The position numbers were made by a program, and so were the translations under genes. The notes beneath the pieces were generated by a model. It was not told the DNA's origin. It did not search any database and saw nothing but the letters and a program-made list of their open reading frames with translations. A stretch of 64,000 bases of DNA from Lachnospira pectinoschiza (GTDB taxonomy: Bacteria; Bacillota; Clostridia; Lachnospirales; Lachnospiraceae): the NCBI RefSeq assembly GCF_900103815.1, contig NZ_FNHZ01000006.1, forward strand, positions 1 through 64,000, in the 5' to 3' direction. Positions 8,395 to 21,079 of the stretch are shown here, one piece after another. The first letter of the stretch is position 1, and each line of letters begins with the position of its first letter.

Positions 8395-9237
8395 TTATAA
8401 TACTCTGTGAGAATGTCTGTTAACGTGGCAACATATATTAATTCCTACTGGTAGGCCAGCGATATGTGTTGGATAGGTTTCGATATTAACTGCTAGTGCA
8501 GTCTTTGTTCCGCCTAGTCCTCCTGGGCCAATTCCTAGTTTATTGATTTTTGTTAGCATTTCTTTTTCTAGGTCTCTAACATATTCAACTGGTGACTCTT
8601 CGTCTAGGTCACGGGTTAGAGCCTTCTTTGCTAGGAGTGCACATTTTTCAAAAGTTCCTCCAATACCTACGCCAACAACCATTGGTGGACAGGCGTTAGG
8701 ACCGGCATCTTTAACAGCTGTTAGAATTGCATTCTTTACACCTTCGATTCCATCTGCTGGCTTTAGCATAAATACGCGGCTCATGTTCTCACTACCAAAG
8801 CCCTTTGGAGCGACGGTAATATCAACCTTGTCGCCTGGAACTATATTAAAATGGATGATTGCTGGGGTATTGTCCTTAGTGTTCTCTCGGTAAATTGGAT
8901 CTTTTACCACGGATTTTCTAAGGTAGCCTTCAACGTAACCCTGGCGCACACCTTCATTGATTGCATCTGTGATATCGCCGCCAACTAGATGAACGTCTTG
9001 TCCAACGTTTATGAAAACTACTGCCATTCCAGTATCCTGGCAGATTGGTATCATCTCGTCTCCTGCGATTTGTAAATTCTCTTTTAACTGGTTCAAAACC
9101 TGCTTTCCGAGTGGGGATTTTTCTTCAACGACAGCCTCATTAAACACCTTTGCCATATCTGGTGTTAAAAAATGATTCGCCTCGATACACATTTCCTTAA
9201 GATTCTGTGTAATTAACGATACATTAACTTCTCTCAT
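8395..9237 (-). CDS. fumA: Class I fumarate hydratase, alpha subunit
   Basis: The 280-residue protein is the N-terminal (alpha) half of class I fumarase and binds the [4Fe-4S] cluster. Candidate cluster cysteines are in PICQDTG (about residue 63), PNACPPMVVGVGIGG (about 180-195) and NICCHVNRHS near the C-terminus. GPGGLGGTKTAL (about 238-249) is also family-typical. The start follows AGGAAGG. It is the first gene of a two-gene operon with the beta subunit. TtdA-type tartrate dehydratase is the main alternative. Confidence 0.88.
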   Translation of the reverse strand: MREVNVSLITQNLKEMCIEANHFLTPDMAKVFNEAVVEEKSPLGKQVLNQLKENLQIAGDEMIPICQDTGMAVVFINVGQDVHLVGGDITDAINEGVRQGYVEGYLRKSVVKDPIYRENTKDNTPAIIHFNIVPGDKVDITVAPKGFGSENMSRVFMLKPADGIEGVKNAILTAVKDAGPNACPPMVVGVGIGGTFEKCALLAKKALTRDLDEESPVEYVRDLEKEMLTKINKLGIGPGGLGGTKTALAVNIETYPTHIAGLPVGINICCHVNRHSHRVL

Positions 9238-9418
9238 AATTTTTTCCTTCCTAAATGAGAATAGTCCAACTTATCAGACTAATACAACGTAAATAATTAT
9301 ATCTGTTTAATATAAAAATAGCTATACTTTAATAGTAATTTTTATCAGTATATGATATACTTTTGACGCGTAGAAATAAAATGGGGATTGTAAATTTATT
9401 TACAACGTGGGTTATAGT

Positions 9419-11131
9419 ATGAATGATAGTTATATTCACAACTTAATAGTTAATTCAGACACATTTGATATTCTTTCTGCTGATTCTGAATTTTATAATT
9501 TTATGGGTGAACGACTTTATTTTACTTTTGAAAAATTTATTGGAGAAAGTGACCTTGAGCTTTTTAAATACAAGGTTTTAAGTAAGGATTCATCTTATTT
9601 TATTATAAAAATGTATTCACAGATTGGAACTTTACTTGATTATATTATGAAAATTTCACCTGGTCCAAACAAGAGCCAGATTGCTATTAGGTGTGTTGAA
9701 ATGAACAAACTGATTGATGAGCATATGCAGCTTATTAAACATCAATCAGTTGATTACAATGTTTTAAATCTTTATAATGACAAGATTTTAGTTTACTATC
9801 CTGATAAGATGGATGTTGTAATTTATGAGCCAACTATTGATGGCAGGGATTATGAGGTTTTATCTCTTAAGGATTTTTCAAAAAGAATTCCTGGAGATTC
9901 TAATAGATTGATATCTTCCCTTAAAAATGGAGAATCGTCTTTTGAATACATTTTCGATGACGATAATTCGGAAGATCTTGTACAAGTTAGAGGTATGTCA
10001 ATTTATAACAATGGCGAGTTTTTAAGAGCTACTGGTTTTATTCATAAGAATACTAGGGCGATTACTACAACTACTAATAAGCCAATGATTGACTCATTAA
10101 CTGGTACATTAACTAAAAACGAAATTACTAATTATGCTGTAAAACAGATAGATATTGAACACCGCGAAGGTACTACAATTGCTATTATTGATATTGATTA
10201 TTTTAAAAATGTTAACGATAGCCTTGGTCACTTAAAAGGTGATGAGGTTTTGCGTTCCATTTCAGATATCATAAAGCAACAGGTTGGAAATGCCGGAATT
10301 GTAGGACGTTTCGGTGGTGATGAATTTTTCGTTGTTCTTCATAATGGTTATAACGAGGAGAAAACTAGAGAAATTTTACGTAGTTTAAAGAATATTGTAA
10401 ATGCAACTTATGCTCCTAATGATGAGGGAAAGCCAGTGGTTTCACTATCTATTGGTTGTGCCTGTTATCCTAAGGATGCTGATAACTATACAGATTTATT
10501 TACCATCGCGGATTATTGTTTGTATGTTGCTAAGGACCTTGGTCGAAACAGATATATTATTTATACACCTGCAAGACTTAAGTCTTTGGAGGAAATTAAG
10601 CAGGATTCTGCTACAAATCATGATTTAAATATTGATGGTCGTAACAATTTAAATCTTAGCGAGGTTATATGTAAGCTTTTTGCTAAGTTAACTGATGATG
10701 AGGAAGTCGGAATCCAGGAGGTTCTTGATGCCTTTAGTTATATTCAAAATTTCCAGAGAGTTATAATTTATGATGAAAATGCTAGACCTGTTCATATTGC
10801 TAGTCGAAATAATTACGATAGAGAGGTCATTGAGGCCTGTTCAAGTTATATTCTTGATGAGGACTTAAACAGTATTTATCAATATGACAATGTATTGTTG
10901 ATTAATAACATTTCAATTCTTAACAATCATGCGCCGGCTGTTTATGAACCACTTAAAAAGCAAGGAGTTCAGGCTTTTATACATATCAAGTTTAAGGATA
11001 AGTATAATCATAGATACATTTTATCAATTGAGGCAACTAAGATAAGAATTACCTGGGATACTAATAATATCCACAATTATCGTCTTATGGCTAAGATCTG
11101 CGCCTATGTTATCAACAAATATGGCTTATAG
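9419..11131 (+). CDS. Diguanylate cyclase with N-terminal sensory and C-terminal GAF-like domain
   Basis: The 570-residue soluble protein has an N-terminal PAS-like region (about 1-200), a GGDEF domain (about 220-380) and a GAF-like C-terminal region (about 410-570). The GGDEF motif is intact (GRFGGDEFFVV), with the substrate-binding DIDYFKNVND upstream, so it should make cyclic di-GMP from two GTP. No RxxD inhibitory site precedes the active site, so product inhibition of the usual kind is unlikely. No membrane segment is present. I prefer ATG 9419, preceded by GTGGG; GTG 9407 is possible. It is convergent with gyrA and unlinked to other signalling genes, though an HD-GYP protein is encoded at 41721. 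Confidence 0.85.
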   Translation: MNDSYIHNLIVNSDTFDILSADSEFYNFMGERLYFTFEKFIGESDLELFKYKVLSKDSSYFIIKMYSQIGTLLDYIMKISPGPNKSQIAIRCVEMNKLIDEHMQLIKHQSVDYNVLNLYNDKILVYYPDKMDVVIYEPTIDGRDYEVLSLKDFSKRIPGDSNRLISSLKNGESSFEYIFDDDNSEDLVQVRGMSIYNNGEFLRATGFIHKNTRAITTTTNKPMIDSLTGTLTKNEITNYAVKQIDIEHREGTTIAIIDIDYFKNVNDSLGHLKGDEVLRSISDIIKQQVGNAGIVGRFGGDEFFVVLHNGYNEEKTREILRSLKNIVNATYAPNDEGKPVVSLSIGCACYPKDADNYTDLFTIADYCLYVAKDLGRNRYIIYTPARLKSLEEIKQDSATNHDLNIDGRNNLNLSEVICKLFAKLTDDEEVGIQEVLDAFSYIQNFQRVIIYDENARPVHIASRNNYDREVIEACSSYILDEDLNSIYQYDNVLLINNISILNNHAPAVYEPLKKQGVQAFIHIKFKDKYNHRYILSIEATKIRITWDTNNIHNYRLMAKICAYVINKYGL

Positions 11132-11180
11132 GATCTTAATATGTTGAAAAAGTATAGAATTTAATATAATAATTTAAAAA

Positions 11181-11204
11181 CCCCACTAGTTTAAACTAGT
11201 GGGG
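11181..11204. terminator. Bidirectional terminator between the GGDEF gene and gyrA
   Basis: A perfect 24-bp palindrome (CCCCACTAGTTT and complement) with T-rich tails on both sides, placed between two convergent genes. Confidence 0.88.
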
Positions 11205-11247
11205 CTTTTATTTAGAAATTATGAGTTAAATCACAATTTAACTCGAA

Positions 11248-13875
11248 TTATTCTTCGTCTTCTTGATCTTCCTTAGCTCTATCTAATAATTCATCAAGAG
11301 AATTATCTAATTCGCTAGCTTCTTCAGTCTCTGTTGTATCAGATGCAGATTCTACTGGCTTTGAAATTTCTTCATCATCAGCTTCTTCTGATTCAAATCC
11401 TTCAACATCATCACCTGATTCATTAGCTGGCTTCTGTCTTACCTTAGCTAGTGAAGCTACATTTACACCATCATCTAAGTTAATTAACTTAACACCTGAT
11501 GTAATTCTCTTAAGCTTAGAAATATCTGAACACTTAAGTCTAATAATAATACCTTCTGTAGTGATTAACATGATTTCTCTGTTCTCATCTACAGCCTTTG
11601 CACCTACAACATTACCTGTCTTCTCAGTAATCTTGTAGCACTTAACACCTTTACCGCCTCTATGCTGTACAGCATATTCTTCGATATCAGTTCTCTTACC
11701 CATACCATTTTCAGATACGATAAGCATTTCACTACCCTGGCTATTGAGCTGAACGCCAATAACTTCATCCTGGTCATTAAGGTTCATACCAATGACACCC
11801 ATTGCTGAACGTCCTGTTGGTCTTACGTCTGTAATCTTAAATCTGATACACTGACCAAACTTAGTAACCATGAGGGCTTCTGTATTATCATCTGTTAATT
11901 TAACTTCGATTAACTCATCGTCATCTCGTAAATTAATAGCCTGAATTCCTGTCTTTCTAATATTGGCAAATTCTCTAACTGGTGTCTTCTTAACAATACC
12001 ATTCTTAGTTGCCATAAAGAGGTAATCCTTATCCTGTAACTTCTCAACCTTAACTGGTACAACTGCAGTGATTGTCTCACCTGGCTGTAACTGTAAAAGG
12101 TTAATTACTGCTGTACCTCTTGAAGTTCTTGAAGATTCTGGAATCTCATATGCCTTTAACTTATAAGCACGACCCTTATTAGTAAAGAATGTAAGTGTAT
12201 GATGAGATGTTGTCATGAATAAATCTTCAATGTAATCTTCATCAATTGTCTGCATTCCCTTAATTCCCTTACCGCCTCTGTTCTGAGACTTAAAATTATC
12301 TGGAGTCATACGCTTTACATAACCTAAGTTAGTTCTTGTAATAATGCATGGCTCATCTGGAATAAGGTCTTCCATTGATAAATCGAATTCATCAAATCCA
12401 ATAGATGTTCTTCTATCATCACCGTACTTATTAGCAATTTCCTGAATTTCTGTCTTAATAACGCCAAGTAATAACTTCTTATCTCCAAGAATTGCCTTGT
12501 ATTCTGCAATCTTTTCATGAAGTTCTTTTAACTCAGCTTCGATCTTATCACGCTCTAAGCCTGTAAGAGCACGAAGTCTCATATCTACAATTGCCTGAGC
12601 CTGAGCTTCTGTTAAAGCAAATTCTTTAATTAAGCCTTCCTTGGCAATTGTTACATTTGCAGAGCCTCTAATAATTGCAATGACTCTATCGATATTGTCG
12701 AGGGCAACCATTAAACCTTCTAAAATGTGTGCTCTTTCCTCAGCCTTGTTTAAATCATACTGTGTTCTTCTTGTTATTACTTCTTCCTGGTGAAGTAAGT
12801 AATAGAATAACATGTCATGTAAATTTAAAACCTTAGGTTCGTTATTTACAAGAGCAAGCATGATTACACCGAATGTATCCTGTAACTGAGTATGCTTATA
12901 TAACTGATTTAAGATGATATTAGGATTTACATCACGTCTAAGTTCGATGGCAATTCTCATACCTTCTCTATCTGACTCATCACGTAAATCTGTAATACCG
13001 TCAATTCTCTTATCTCTTACTAATTCTGCAATTTTCTCAATAAGCTTAGCCTTGTTTACCATGTATGGTAATTCTGATACAACAATTCTATTCTTACCAT
13101 TTTGCATTGGCTCAATATTAGTAACGGCACGTACTTTAAGCTTTGCACGTCCTGTTCTATAAGCCTCTTCGATTCCTAACTTACCAATGATTGTACCACC
13201 AGTTGGGAAATCAGGACCCTTTACTATTTCTAAGATTTCTTCCATAGAGGTATCTCTATCTTCTAAAATCTTATTATCTATCATCTTTACTACAGCAGCT
13301 ACTACTTCTCTTAAATTGTGAGGAGGAATATTAGTTGCCATACCTACAGCAATACCTGAAGTACCGTTAACTAAAAGGTTTGGGTATCTTGATGGTAATA
13401 CTGTTGGCTCTTTTTCTGTCTCATCAAAGTTAGGGATAAAATCTACAGTATCCTTGTTTAAATCTCTAGTCATTTCCATAGAGATTTTGCTAAGTCTAGC
13501 TTCAGTGTATCGCATAGCTGCGGCGCCATCGCCATCCACCGAACCAAAGTTACCGTGTCCATCAACTAAAGGATATCTTGTATTGAATTCCTGAGCTAAC
13601 TTAACTAAGGCTTCGTAAATTGAAGAATCACCGTGTGGGTGATATTTACCCATTGTATCACCGACAATACGCGCACATTTTCTGTGTGGCTTGTCAGGTC
13701 CATTATTTAACTCTATCATTGAATACAAAATTCGTCTTTGTACTGGTTTTAACCCATCTCTTACATCGGGTAAAGCTCTAGATGCGATAACACTCATGGC
13801 ATAATCGATGTAGTAATTCTGCATCGTTTTATTCATATCTACTTCTTGAACTTTATCAAAGATATGCTCATCCAT
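11248..13875 (-). CDS. gyrA: DNA gyrase subunit A
   Basis: The 875-residue breakage-reunion subunit of DNA gyrase introduces negative supercoils together with GyrB. Seen: the catalytic tyrosine in [12 protein letters not shown], the quinolone region [17 protein letters not shown] with Ser and Glu at the usual resistance positions (unmutated type), six C-terminal beta-pinwheel repeats, and the gyrase-specific box [10 protein letters not shown] that separates it from topoisomerase IV ParC. The last ~60 residues form an acidic, low-complexity tail. It is last in the minus-strand series from dnaA and lies 53 bases after gyrB. Confidence 0.97.
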   Translation of the reverse strand: MDEHIFDKVQEVDMNKTMQNYYIDYAMSVIASRALPDVRDGLKPVQRRILYSMIELNNGPDKPHRKCARIVGDTMGKYHPHGDSSIYEALVKLAQEFNTRYPLVDGHGNFGSVDGDGAAAMRYTEARLSKISMEMTRDLNKDTVDFIPNFDETEKEPTVLPSRYPNLLVNGTSGIAVGMATNIPPHNLREVVAAVVKMIDNKILEDRDTSMEEILEIVKGPDFPTGGTIIGKLGIEEAYRTGRAKLKVRAVTNIEPMQNGKNRIVVSELPYMVNKAKLIEKIAELVRDKRIDGITDLRDESDREGMRIAIELRRDVNPNIILNQLYKHTQLQDTFGVIMLALVNNEPKVLNLHDMLFYYLLHQEEVITRRTQYDLNKAEERAHILEGLMVALDNIDRVIAIIRGSANVTIAKEGLIKEFALTEAQAQAIVDMRLRALTGLERDKIEAELKELHEKIAEYKAILGDKKLLLGVIKTEIQEIANKYGDDRRTSIGFDEFDLSMEDLIPDEPCIITRTNLGYVKRMTPDNFKSQNRGGKGIKGMQTIDEDYIEDLFMTTSHHTLTFFTNKGRAYKLKAYEIPESSRTSRGTAVINLLQLQPGETITAVVPVKVEKLQDKDYLFMATKNGIVKKTPVREFANIRKTGIQAINLRDDDELIEVKLTDDNTEALMVTKFGQCIRFKITDVRPTGRSAMGVIGMNLNDQDEVIGVQLNSQGSEMLIVSENGMGKRTDIEEYAVQHRGGKGVKCYKITEKTGNVVGAKAVDENREIMLITTEGIIIRLKCSDISKLKRITSGVKLINLDDGVNVASLAKVRQKPANESGDDVEGFESEEADDEEISKPVESASDTTETEEASELDNSLDELLDRAKEDQEDEE

Positions 13876-13928
13876 TATTTTATGTCCTTTCTAGAATTTA
13901 TAGTAATTCATTTATGTATTTTAAGTTA

Positions 13929-15872
<1,944 letters not shown>

Positions 15873-15899
15873 CTACTTTAATTTATCAATTTATAGGTC

Positions 15900-17000
15900 T
15901 TAGTCTTCTTCCTTGTAGTCGAAAACCTGACCGTTAACAACTCTAAATATCTTATTAACGTCTATTCTTGAATTGATAAATTCGTCTAGACCTGTACAGG
16001 TAATAATTGTTTGAATATCACCTATGCTGTTAATAAGAAAATTTTGTCGATTGCTATCTAATTCAGATAAAACATCATCTAGTAAAAGTATTGGTGTATC
16101 CTTGATGATTATCTTAACTAGTTCAATTTCTGATAATTTTAGGGAAAGGGCTGCTGTTCTTTGCTGTCCTTGTGAGCCAAACTTTCTAACATCCTGTCCA
16201 TTGATATAAAAAACTAAGTCGTCTTTATGAGGTCCAACATTAGTAACTTTATATCTTAGGTCTCTGTCTCGACTCTCAGATACATTTTCATAAAAATTAT
16301 CTTCTGAAACATTAGGAATATACTTAATTTCAAGCTTTTCCTTACCACCAGTAAGCTTACTGTGAATATCAGCAACAATCTCGTTTAGCTGATTAATAAA
16401 TCTTACTCTTCCCTTTATTATCTCTTTACCAAACTTTACTAATTGTATATCCCAAATATCCAGTGTCTCTAGGGATTCTTTTGATGGATTAAAGGATATA
16501 TCTTTTAAAAGTTTGTTTCGCTGATTAACTACTTTGTTGTAATTAACAAGGTTACTTAGATAGATTTTATCCAACTGGCTAAGTTCCATATCCATGAACC
16601 TTCTTCTCTCGCTAGGACCATTTTTAATAATATTTAAATCCTCCGGAGAGAAAAGCACTATGTTAATTATACCAAATAATTCTACAGCTTTCCTTATTGG
16701 AATTCCATTTATTGCAATTCCTTTAGATTTTCCATGCTTAAGGTGCATATCGATACGATAGTTTATGCCGTTTTTCTTAACATTCACTTTAATATGAGCT
16801 TCGCTTGTACCAAGCTTAATGATTTCTTTATCCTTACTTCCTCTATGTGACTTTGAGGTTGAACAAAGATAAAGGGATTCTAAAATGTTAGTCTTACCCT
16901 GAGCATTATCGCCATAAATAATATTAACATTGCTATCGAAATTCATATTTAAAATTTCATAATTTCTGAAATTCTTTAAATCAATTGATTCTACAACCAC
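15900..17000 (-). CDS. recF: DNA replication/repair protein RecF
   Basis: The 366-residue SMC-like ATPase helps RecO/RecR load RecA at single-strand gaps. Walker A is GDNAQGKTN (near residue 30), the ABC signature is FGSQGQQRTAALSL (near 280) and Walker B is PILLLDDVLSELD (near 310). It follows the S4-domain gene by 24 bases in the conserved dnaA-dnaN-S4-recF-gyrB-gyrA order. Confidence 0.97.
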   Translation of the reverse strand: MVVESIDLKNFRNYEILNMNFDSNVNIIYGDNAQGKTNILESLYLCSTSKSHRGSKDKEIIKLGTSEAHIKVNVKKNGINYRIDMHLKHGKSKGIAINGIPIRKAVELFGIINIVLFSPEDLNIIKNGPSERRRFMDMELSQLDKIYLSNLVNYNKVVNQRNKLLKDISFNPSKESLETLDIWDIQLVKFGKEIIKGRVRFINQLNEIVADIHSKLTGGKEKLEIKYIPNVSEDNFYENVSESRDRDLRYKVTNVGPHKDDLVFYINGQDVRKFGSQGQQRTAALSLKLSEIELVKIIIKDTPILLLDDVLSELDSNRQNFLINSIGDIQTIITCTGLDEFINSRIDVNKIFRVVNGQVFDYKEED

Positions 17001-17024
17001 TTTGCACCTGCTTAAATCTTATTA

Positions 17025-17240
17025 TTAATTATTAGCTTTAATAGTAAACTGCTGATTGTTGTATTCAACTACATCTCCATCGTAAAGCTTCTTGCCACGC
17101 TGAGTTTCAACGTTACCATTTAACTTTACCTGGCCATCTTGAATAACAATCTTAGCTTCTACTCCTGACTCTACTAAACCTGCAAGTTTTAATGCCTGAC
17201 CAAGTTTAATAAACTCATCTCTTAATTGAACTACTTCCAT
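17025..17240 (-). CDS. yaaA: S4-domain RNA-binding protein (YaaA/RlbA family)
   Basis: The 71-residue protein is a single S4 fold: FIKLGQALKLAGLVESG, then AKIVIQDGQVKLNGNVETQRGKKL in alternating segments, ending with a short beta strand. The family member in Bacillus subtilis lies at the same place between dnaN and recF and has been linked to large-subunit ribosome assembly; the role here is inferred from that. A stable hairpin (17274-17313) separates it from dnaN. Confidence 0.9.
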   Translation of the reverse strand: MEVVQLRDEFIKLGQALKLAGLVESGVEAKIVIQDGQVKLNGNVETQRGKKLYDGDVVEYNNQQFTIKANN

Positions 17241-17273
17241 ACTTTACCTTCTAACCTTTGATTTATCTATATT

Positions 17274-17313
17274 CTCTTGAAAATGTATCGTTTTAGCGAC
17301 ACAGTCTCAAGAG
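17274..17313 (-). other. Intercistronic hairpin between dnaN and the S4 gene
   Basis: CTCTTGA (17274-17280) pairs with TCAAGAG (17307-17313) and an inner TGTGTCG/CGATACA stem. There is no T run after it on the minus strand, so it is more likely a processing or stability element than a terminator. Confidence 0.5.
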
Positions 17314-17371
17314 AAATATATTTTAAAAATATCTAACAAAAATACTGGGTTAAATCTAAATTTAACCGGTA

Positions 17372-18475
17372 TTAAGCTACAAAATTAACTGGAAGAATTA
17401 AATAAACATAATTCTGCTCCTTATCTCTAATAAAGCAAGGAGACTTTGGATTAACTAAGTAAATATCTACTGTTTCATCATCGATTACTCTTAATGCATC
17501 AATAAGGAATTTAGGATTGAAACCAATCATAATGTCCTTACCATCTTTATTGATTTCGATGTTCTCATCAAAGTTACCGATAGCTGACTTAACATTTACC
17601 TTAAGGGAACCATCCTGGATGCTGATAATGATTGGCTTCTTATCACTTTCCTTGATGAATAAGTTAGCTCTATCTATTGATTCTAAGAATTCCTTTTTGT
17701 TAATAGTGATCTTAGTTTCGTAATCATTAGATAACATCTGATCAATCTTGAAGTAATCACCTTCAATTAATCTTGAAACTACTAATGTATTATCAAATTC
17801 GAAAAGAATATGATTATTAGTAAAGTAAACATTTACCATAGCTTCTGCATCAGTAGATAAAATCTTACTAATTTCTGATAATGTCTTACCTGGAACAATA
17901 GCCTTAATTGTATTGTAGTGTTCCTCTAAAGTTACATTACGAATAGCAATTCTATGTCCATCAAGACCAACAACCTTAAGCTTATTATCTGATACTTCAA
18001 ATAATTCACCTGTCATTAATTTATTATTATCTAACATAGATATAGAGAAAAGAGTCTGATTGATTACTTCTCTTAAGCTAAACTGAGATAATGTAATCTT
18101 CTTTTCTTTAACAATAGCTGGAAGATATGAAAAATCTTCACCAGACTTACCTGAAATATTAATCTTTGTGTTCTCACAATTAATAGTAGCAAGGAAATTA
18201 TTGTCTGTTTCTAATGTTATTTCATTATCTGGAAGTTTTCTAATATATTCAGAGAAAAACTTTGCATCTAGAGCTATTTTACCTTTTTCAATAATGTCAC
18301 CCTCAACGATAGTCTCGATACCAAGTTCCATATCGTTAGCTGTAAATTTAATAACATTAGTAGTTGCATCAATTAAGATACATTCAAGGATAGTCATTGT
18401 TGTTCTAGTTGGAACAGCTTTCATTACGATATTAACTGCTTTAGTTAAATTAGATTTTGTAAAAACTAATTTCAT
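17372..18475 (-). CDS. dnaN: DNA polymerase III sliding clamp (beta)
   Basis: The 367-residue protein has the three-domain clamp fold. Family landmarks include an N-terminal MKLVFTKSNL strand, GLDGHRIAIRN near residues 170-180 and the C-terminal YVYLILPVNF. It forms the dimeric ring that tethers polymerase III. It begins about 370 bases after dnaA ends, and the gap holds the DNA-unwinding part of the origin. Confidence 0.97.
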   Translation of the reverse strand: MKLVFTKSNLTKAVNIVMKAVPTRTTMTILECILIDATTNVIKFTANDMELGIETIVEGDIIEKGKIALDAKFFSEYIRKLPDNEITLETDNNFLATINCENTKINISGKSGEDFSYLPAIVKEKKITLSQFSLREVINQTLFSISMLDNNKLMTGELFEVSDNKLKVVGLDGHRIAIRNVTLEEHYNTIKAIVPGKTLSEISKILSTDAEAMVNVYFTNNHILFEFDNTLVVSRLIEGDYFKIDQMLSNDYETKITINKKEFLESIDRANLFIKESDKKPIIISIQDGSLKVNVKSAIGNFDENIEINKDGKDIMIGFNPKFLIDALRVIDDETVDIYLVNPKSPCFIRDKEQNYVYLILPVNFVA

Positions 18476-18845
18476 GATGTGTAAAACTCCTTTCAGTTAT
18501 TAATGCGACTTTGTCGCCATATATAAATATATATATTTTCGTAGTCGTAGTAGTAGGCAGTGTGGAAAAGTTTAAAAATATGTTGAAGCCTTACTGCTAC
18601 TGGGTTGCTTGAATTTGATAACTGTGTTAAAACGATCGATTTTTGATGTGAATGAATTATGGATAAGTCCCAGTCAAAAATTTAATTAAAATCATTAAAA
18701 TGAGTTATAAAGTTCAATCAACATATAAGTAACATCTGATAAACAAGTTATCCACATAGTTATCAAAAATTTGTCTAAAATCAGCCAAAATTGTTAATAA
18801 GTCGGTGGATAACTGTGGATAACCTGTGAGTATTTGTTAATAAAA
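18476..18845. other. oriC unwinding region (DnaA boxes, DnaA-trio, AT-rich DUE)
   Basis: This 370-bp gap holds exact DnaA boxes TTATCCACA at 18748-18756 and TGTGGATAA at 18814-18822, near-matches at 18804-18812 and 18658-18666, and TGTGGAAAA at 18561-18569. Next to the last is a GC-rich GGCAG, then a trinucleotide tract (18541-18557, TAC-type repeats on the minus strand), then a pure A/T stretch (18519-18539). Box, GC spacer, DnaA-trio, AT-rich element is the order of the Bacillus subtilis basal unwinding system, in the same dnaA-dnaN gap. dnaN promoter elements must overlap it. Confidence 0.8.
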
Positions 18846-20204
18846 TCAATCTGGATTGATCTTTTTTATGAGAATATCAACAGTTTCCTTAGTTTGAGGA
18901 TTGTTAGCAACTTCTTCTTGCATCTTTGAAATACCGTGGATAACCGTTGTATGGTCACGTCCACCTAAGGCACTACCGATGGCCTGAAGAGGTGCTGAAG
19001 TCATCTCTCTACATAAATACATAACGATCTGTCTTGCATAAGCAATACCAGCGCTTCTTTTCTTGGAAATAATATCGTCTGCAGATACATGTGTATGCTC
19101 TGAAACAATCTGAATGATGTATTCAGGTGTAATTTCCTTCTTAGAATCTGGTGAAATAAGGTCTTTTAATGTTGTTTCTGCAAATTCAACAGTCATTGGT
19201 GTATGAGAAAGTCTTGAAAATGCAGATAATTTAGTAAGTGCACCCTCTAGCTCTCTAATACTTGACTTAATATTAGTAGCAACATAGTCCTTAACATCGT
19301 TTGGTAAATCGATTTTGAGTGTCTCGGCCTTCTTATTAATAATAGCCATCTTAGTTTCATAAGTAGGAATCTGAATATCTACTGGTAAACCACTCTCAAA
19401 TCTAGTTCTTAATCTGTCAGATAATGTCTCCATTTCCTTAGGAGGTCTATCTGAAGAAATAACAATCTGCTTTCCATCCTGATATAACGCATTAAAAGTA
19501 TGGAAGAACTCTTCCTGAGTTGATTCCTTACCTATAATAAACTGAATATCATCGATAAGAAGAACATCGATGTTTCTATATTTATTTCTAAATTCTGAAT
19601 TCTTATTAGTTTTTACTGATTCGATCAATTCGTTAGTGAATGTTTCTGATGTAACATACAATACCTTCTTGCTTGGATCATTATCAATAATGTAATGAGC
19701 AATCGCCTGCATAAGGTGAGTCTTTCCAAGTCCAACACCACCATAGATAAATAGTGGGTTATACACTTGGCCTGGTGTCTCAGCTACTGCAAGAGATGCA
19801 GCATGAGCTAGGTTGTTGTTATTACCAATGACAAAAGTATCAAAAACATAAGCTGGATTAAGATTCTGAATAGCAATATTATTAGAAGAATTAGAAGTCT
19901 TTCTTGTTTCTTCCTTCTTCTTTTCTGCATCAGAGATTAATCTTAGATGGCAAATTCTATTAAGCACTTCGCTTGTAGTTGCCTCTAATAAACTTAGATA
20001 TTTCTTTTCAATGTAAGATATACCTAAATCAGCAGATGATGATGATTGATCCTTCTTATTGCAATAAACTAAAGTTATATTATCACCATCAACAGAATAT
20101 GGCTGAATTGGTACAATCCATGTCTTGAAAGAAACGTCAGGAATATCATGTTGTTCTTTAAACGTGGTAAGTATTTCCTCCCACTTACTCATTAATTCTT
20201 CCAT
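18846..20204 (-). CDS. dnaA: Chromosomal replication initiator DnaA
   Basis: The 452-residue AAA+ initiator binds DnaA boxes and opens the origin. Domain I occupies about residues 1-85, a short linker follows, domain III has Walker A GGVGLGKTHLM (near 155) and Walker B LLIDDIQF (near 213), and the DNA-binding domain IV contains GGRDHTTVIHGISKM near residue 410. On the minus strand a TTTACA / TTATAT pair about 70 bases upstream is a candidate promoter. DnaA boxes on both sides of the gene suggest autoregulation, as known for the family. Confidence 0.98.
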   Translation of the reverse strand: MEELMSKWEEILTTFKEQHDIPDVSFKTWIVPIQPYSVDGDNITLVYCNKKDQSSSSADLGISYIEKKYLSLLEATTSEVLNRICHLRLISDAEKKKEETRKTSNSSNNIAIQNLNPAYVFDTFVIGNNNNLAHAASLAVAETPGQVYNPLFIYGGVGLGKTHLMQAIAHYIIDNDPSKKVLYVTSETFTNELIESVKTNKNSEFRNKYRNIDVLLIDDIQFIIGKESTQEEFFHTFNALYQDGKQIVISSDRPPKEMETLSDRLRTRFESGLPVDIQIPTYETKMAIINKKAETLKIDLPNDVKDYVATNIKSSIRELEGALTKLSAFSRLSHTPMTVEFAETTLKDLISPDSKKEITPEYIIQIVSEHTHVSADDIISKKRSAGIAYARQIVMYLCREMTSAPLQAIGSALGGRDHTTVIHGISKMQEEVANNPQTKETVDILIKKINPD

Positions 20205-20934
20205 ATTTATTACTCCAAATAGTTAGTTATAGATAAAGAAGAAAATTCTAAGTAAATAAAAAATGTCTACCTTATATAATAAGTAAAAACAGCTTGTGTA
20301 AAAGTCAGTCTTTAGCCAATCATATAAAGCACTCTTTATCTATATTGCGGATTTTGAAAATGTAATTAGCCCCAAATAGCTATAATTTAGGTAGATTTCC
20401 ACTAAAAACACATTCCATAACATAATACATCATTTAAGTGGATTTTTCAAGAAATAAGGATTTGAGTAGCCTTTAAAAAGGAGTAACATTTTTAATAAAA
20501 ATGGCTCTAACTATTCTTAGTAATCTATATTATAGATATGAAACCCGCACGGTTAGGGGCTTTGTGGATTTCTCCACAAATTCCACAATTTAGATTGTGG
20601 AAAACTTTAGCTAATAGTTGATAAAATGCAACTATTAACGCAGCTGTGGATAAATTACACACAGTCCAAAGGCGCATGAATAGGGGATTTTTTAGATTTA
20701 CACACAGTTATTCAGATACAAATCCACACTTATCCACAAGTTATCAACAAAATGTGCATAACTTTGTATAAATTGTGGATTAGTGGGGATTTGTCAAAAT
20801 TATGGCTTTTTCGATTTTGAATTACTTGACTTTCATCTATCGAATAAATATAATTAGAGGGATGTTTTGAATTTTTACAAGATAAATTATTCCTACCATA
20901 TACATAAAGTGGTAATAAAGGAGGTGTATATAGT
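20205..20934. other. oriC DnaA-box cluster upstream of dnaA
   Basis: This 730-bp gap without genes contains exact DnaA boxes at 20645-20653 (TGTGGATAA) and 20730-20738 (TTATCCACA), and one-mismatch boxes at 20741-20749, 20753-20761 and 20774-20782: five within 140 bp. Several TGTGGA/TCCACA fragments lie at 20560-20600. With the cluster between dnaA and dnaN it makes a bipartite origin of the Bacillus type. The right end carries the rpmH promoter. I see no gene in 20205-20640. Confidence 0.82.
20826..20854 (+). promoter_or_regulatory. Promoter of rpmH
   Basis: TTGACT (20826-20831), 17-base spacer, TATAAT (20849-20854). It lies about 80 bases before rpmH, with AAGGAGG as ribosome-binding site at the gene. 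Confidence 0.78.
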
Positions 20935-21069
20935 ATGAAGATGACATTTCAGCCAAAAACAAGACAGAGAGCTAAGGTTCATGGTTTCAGAGCAAGAATG
21001 AGCAGCGCAGGCGGAAGAAAAGTTTTAGCAGCAAGAAGAGCAAAGGGCAGAAAGAATCTTTCAGCTTAA
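20935..21069 (+). CDS. rpmH: Ribosomal protein bL34
   Basis: The 44-residue basic protein reads [18 protein letters not shown] and continues with [19 protein letters not shown], the standard bL34 sequence of the large ribosomal subunit. It follows a strong AAGGAGG site and is followed by its own terminator, then rnpA, the near-universal neighbour. Confidence 0.97.
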   Translation: MKMTFQPKTRQRAKVHGFRARMSSAGGRKVLAARRAKGRKNLSA

Positions 21070-21079
21070 TAGCTTTATT

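Noticed and set aside
9381..9421. Short leader peptide before the diguanylate cyclase (ATG at 9381, stop at 9420-9422)
   Set aside because: Only about a dozen codons with no ribosome-binding site of its own; overlap with the gene start is probably accidental.
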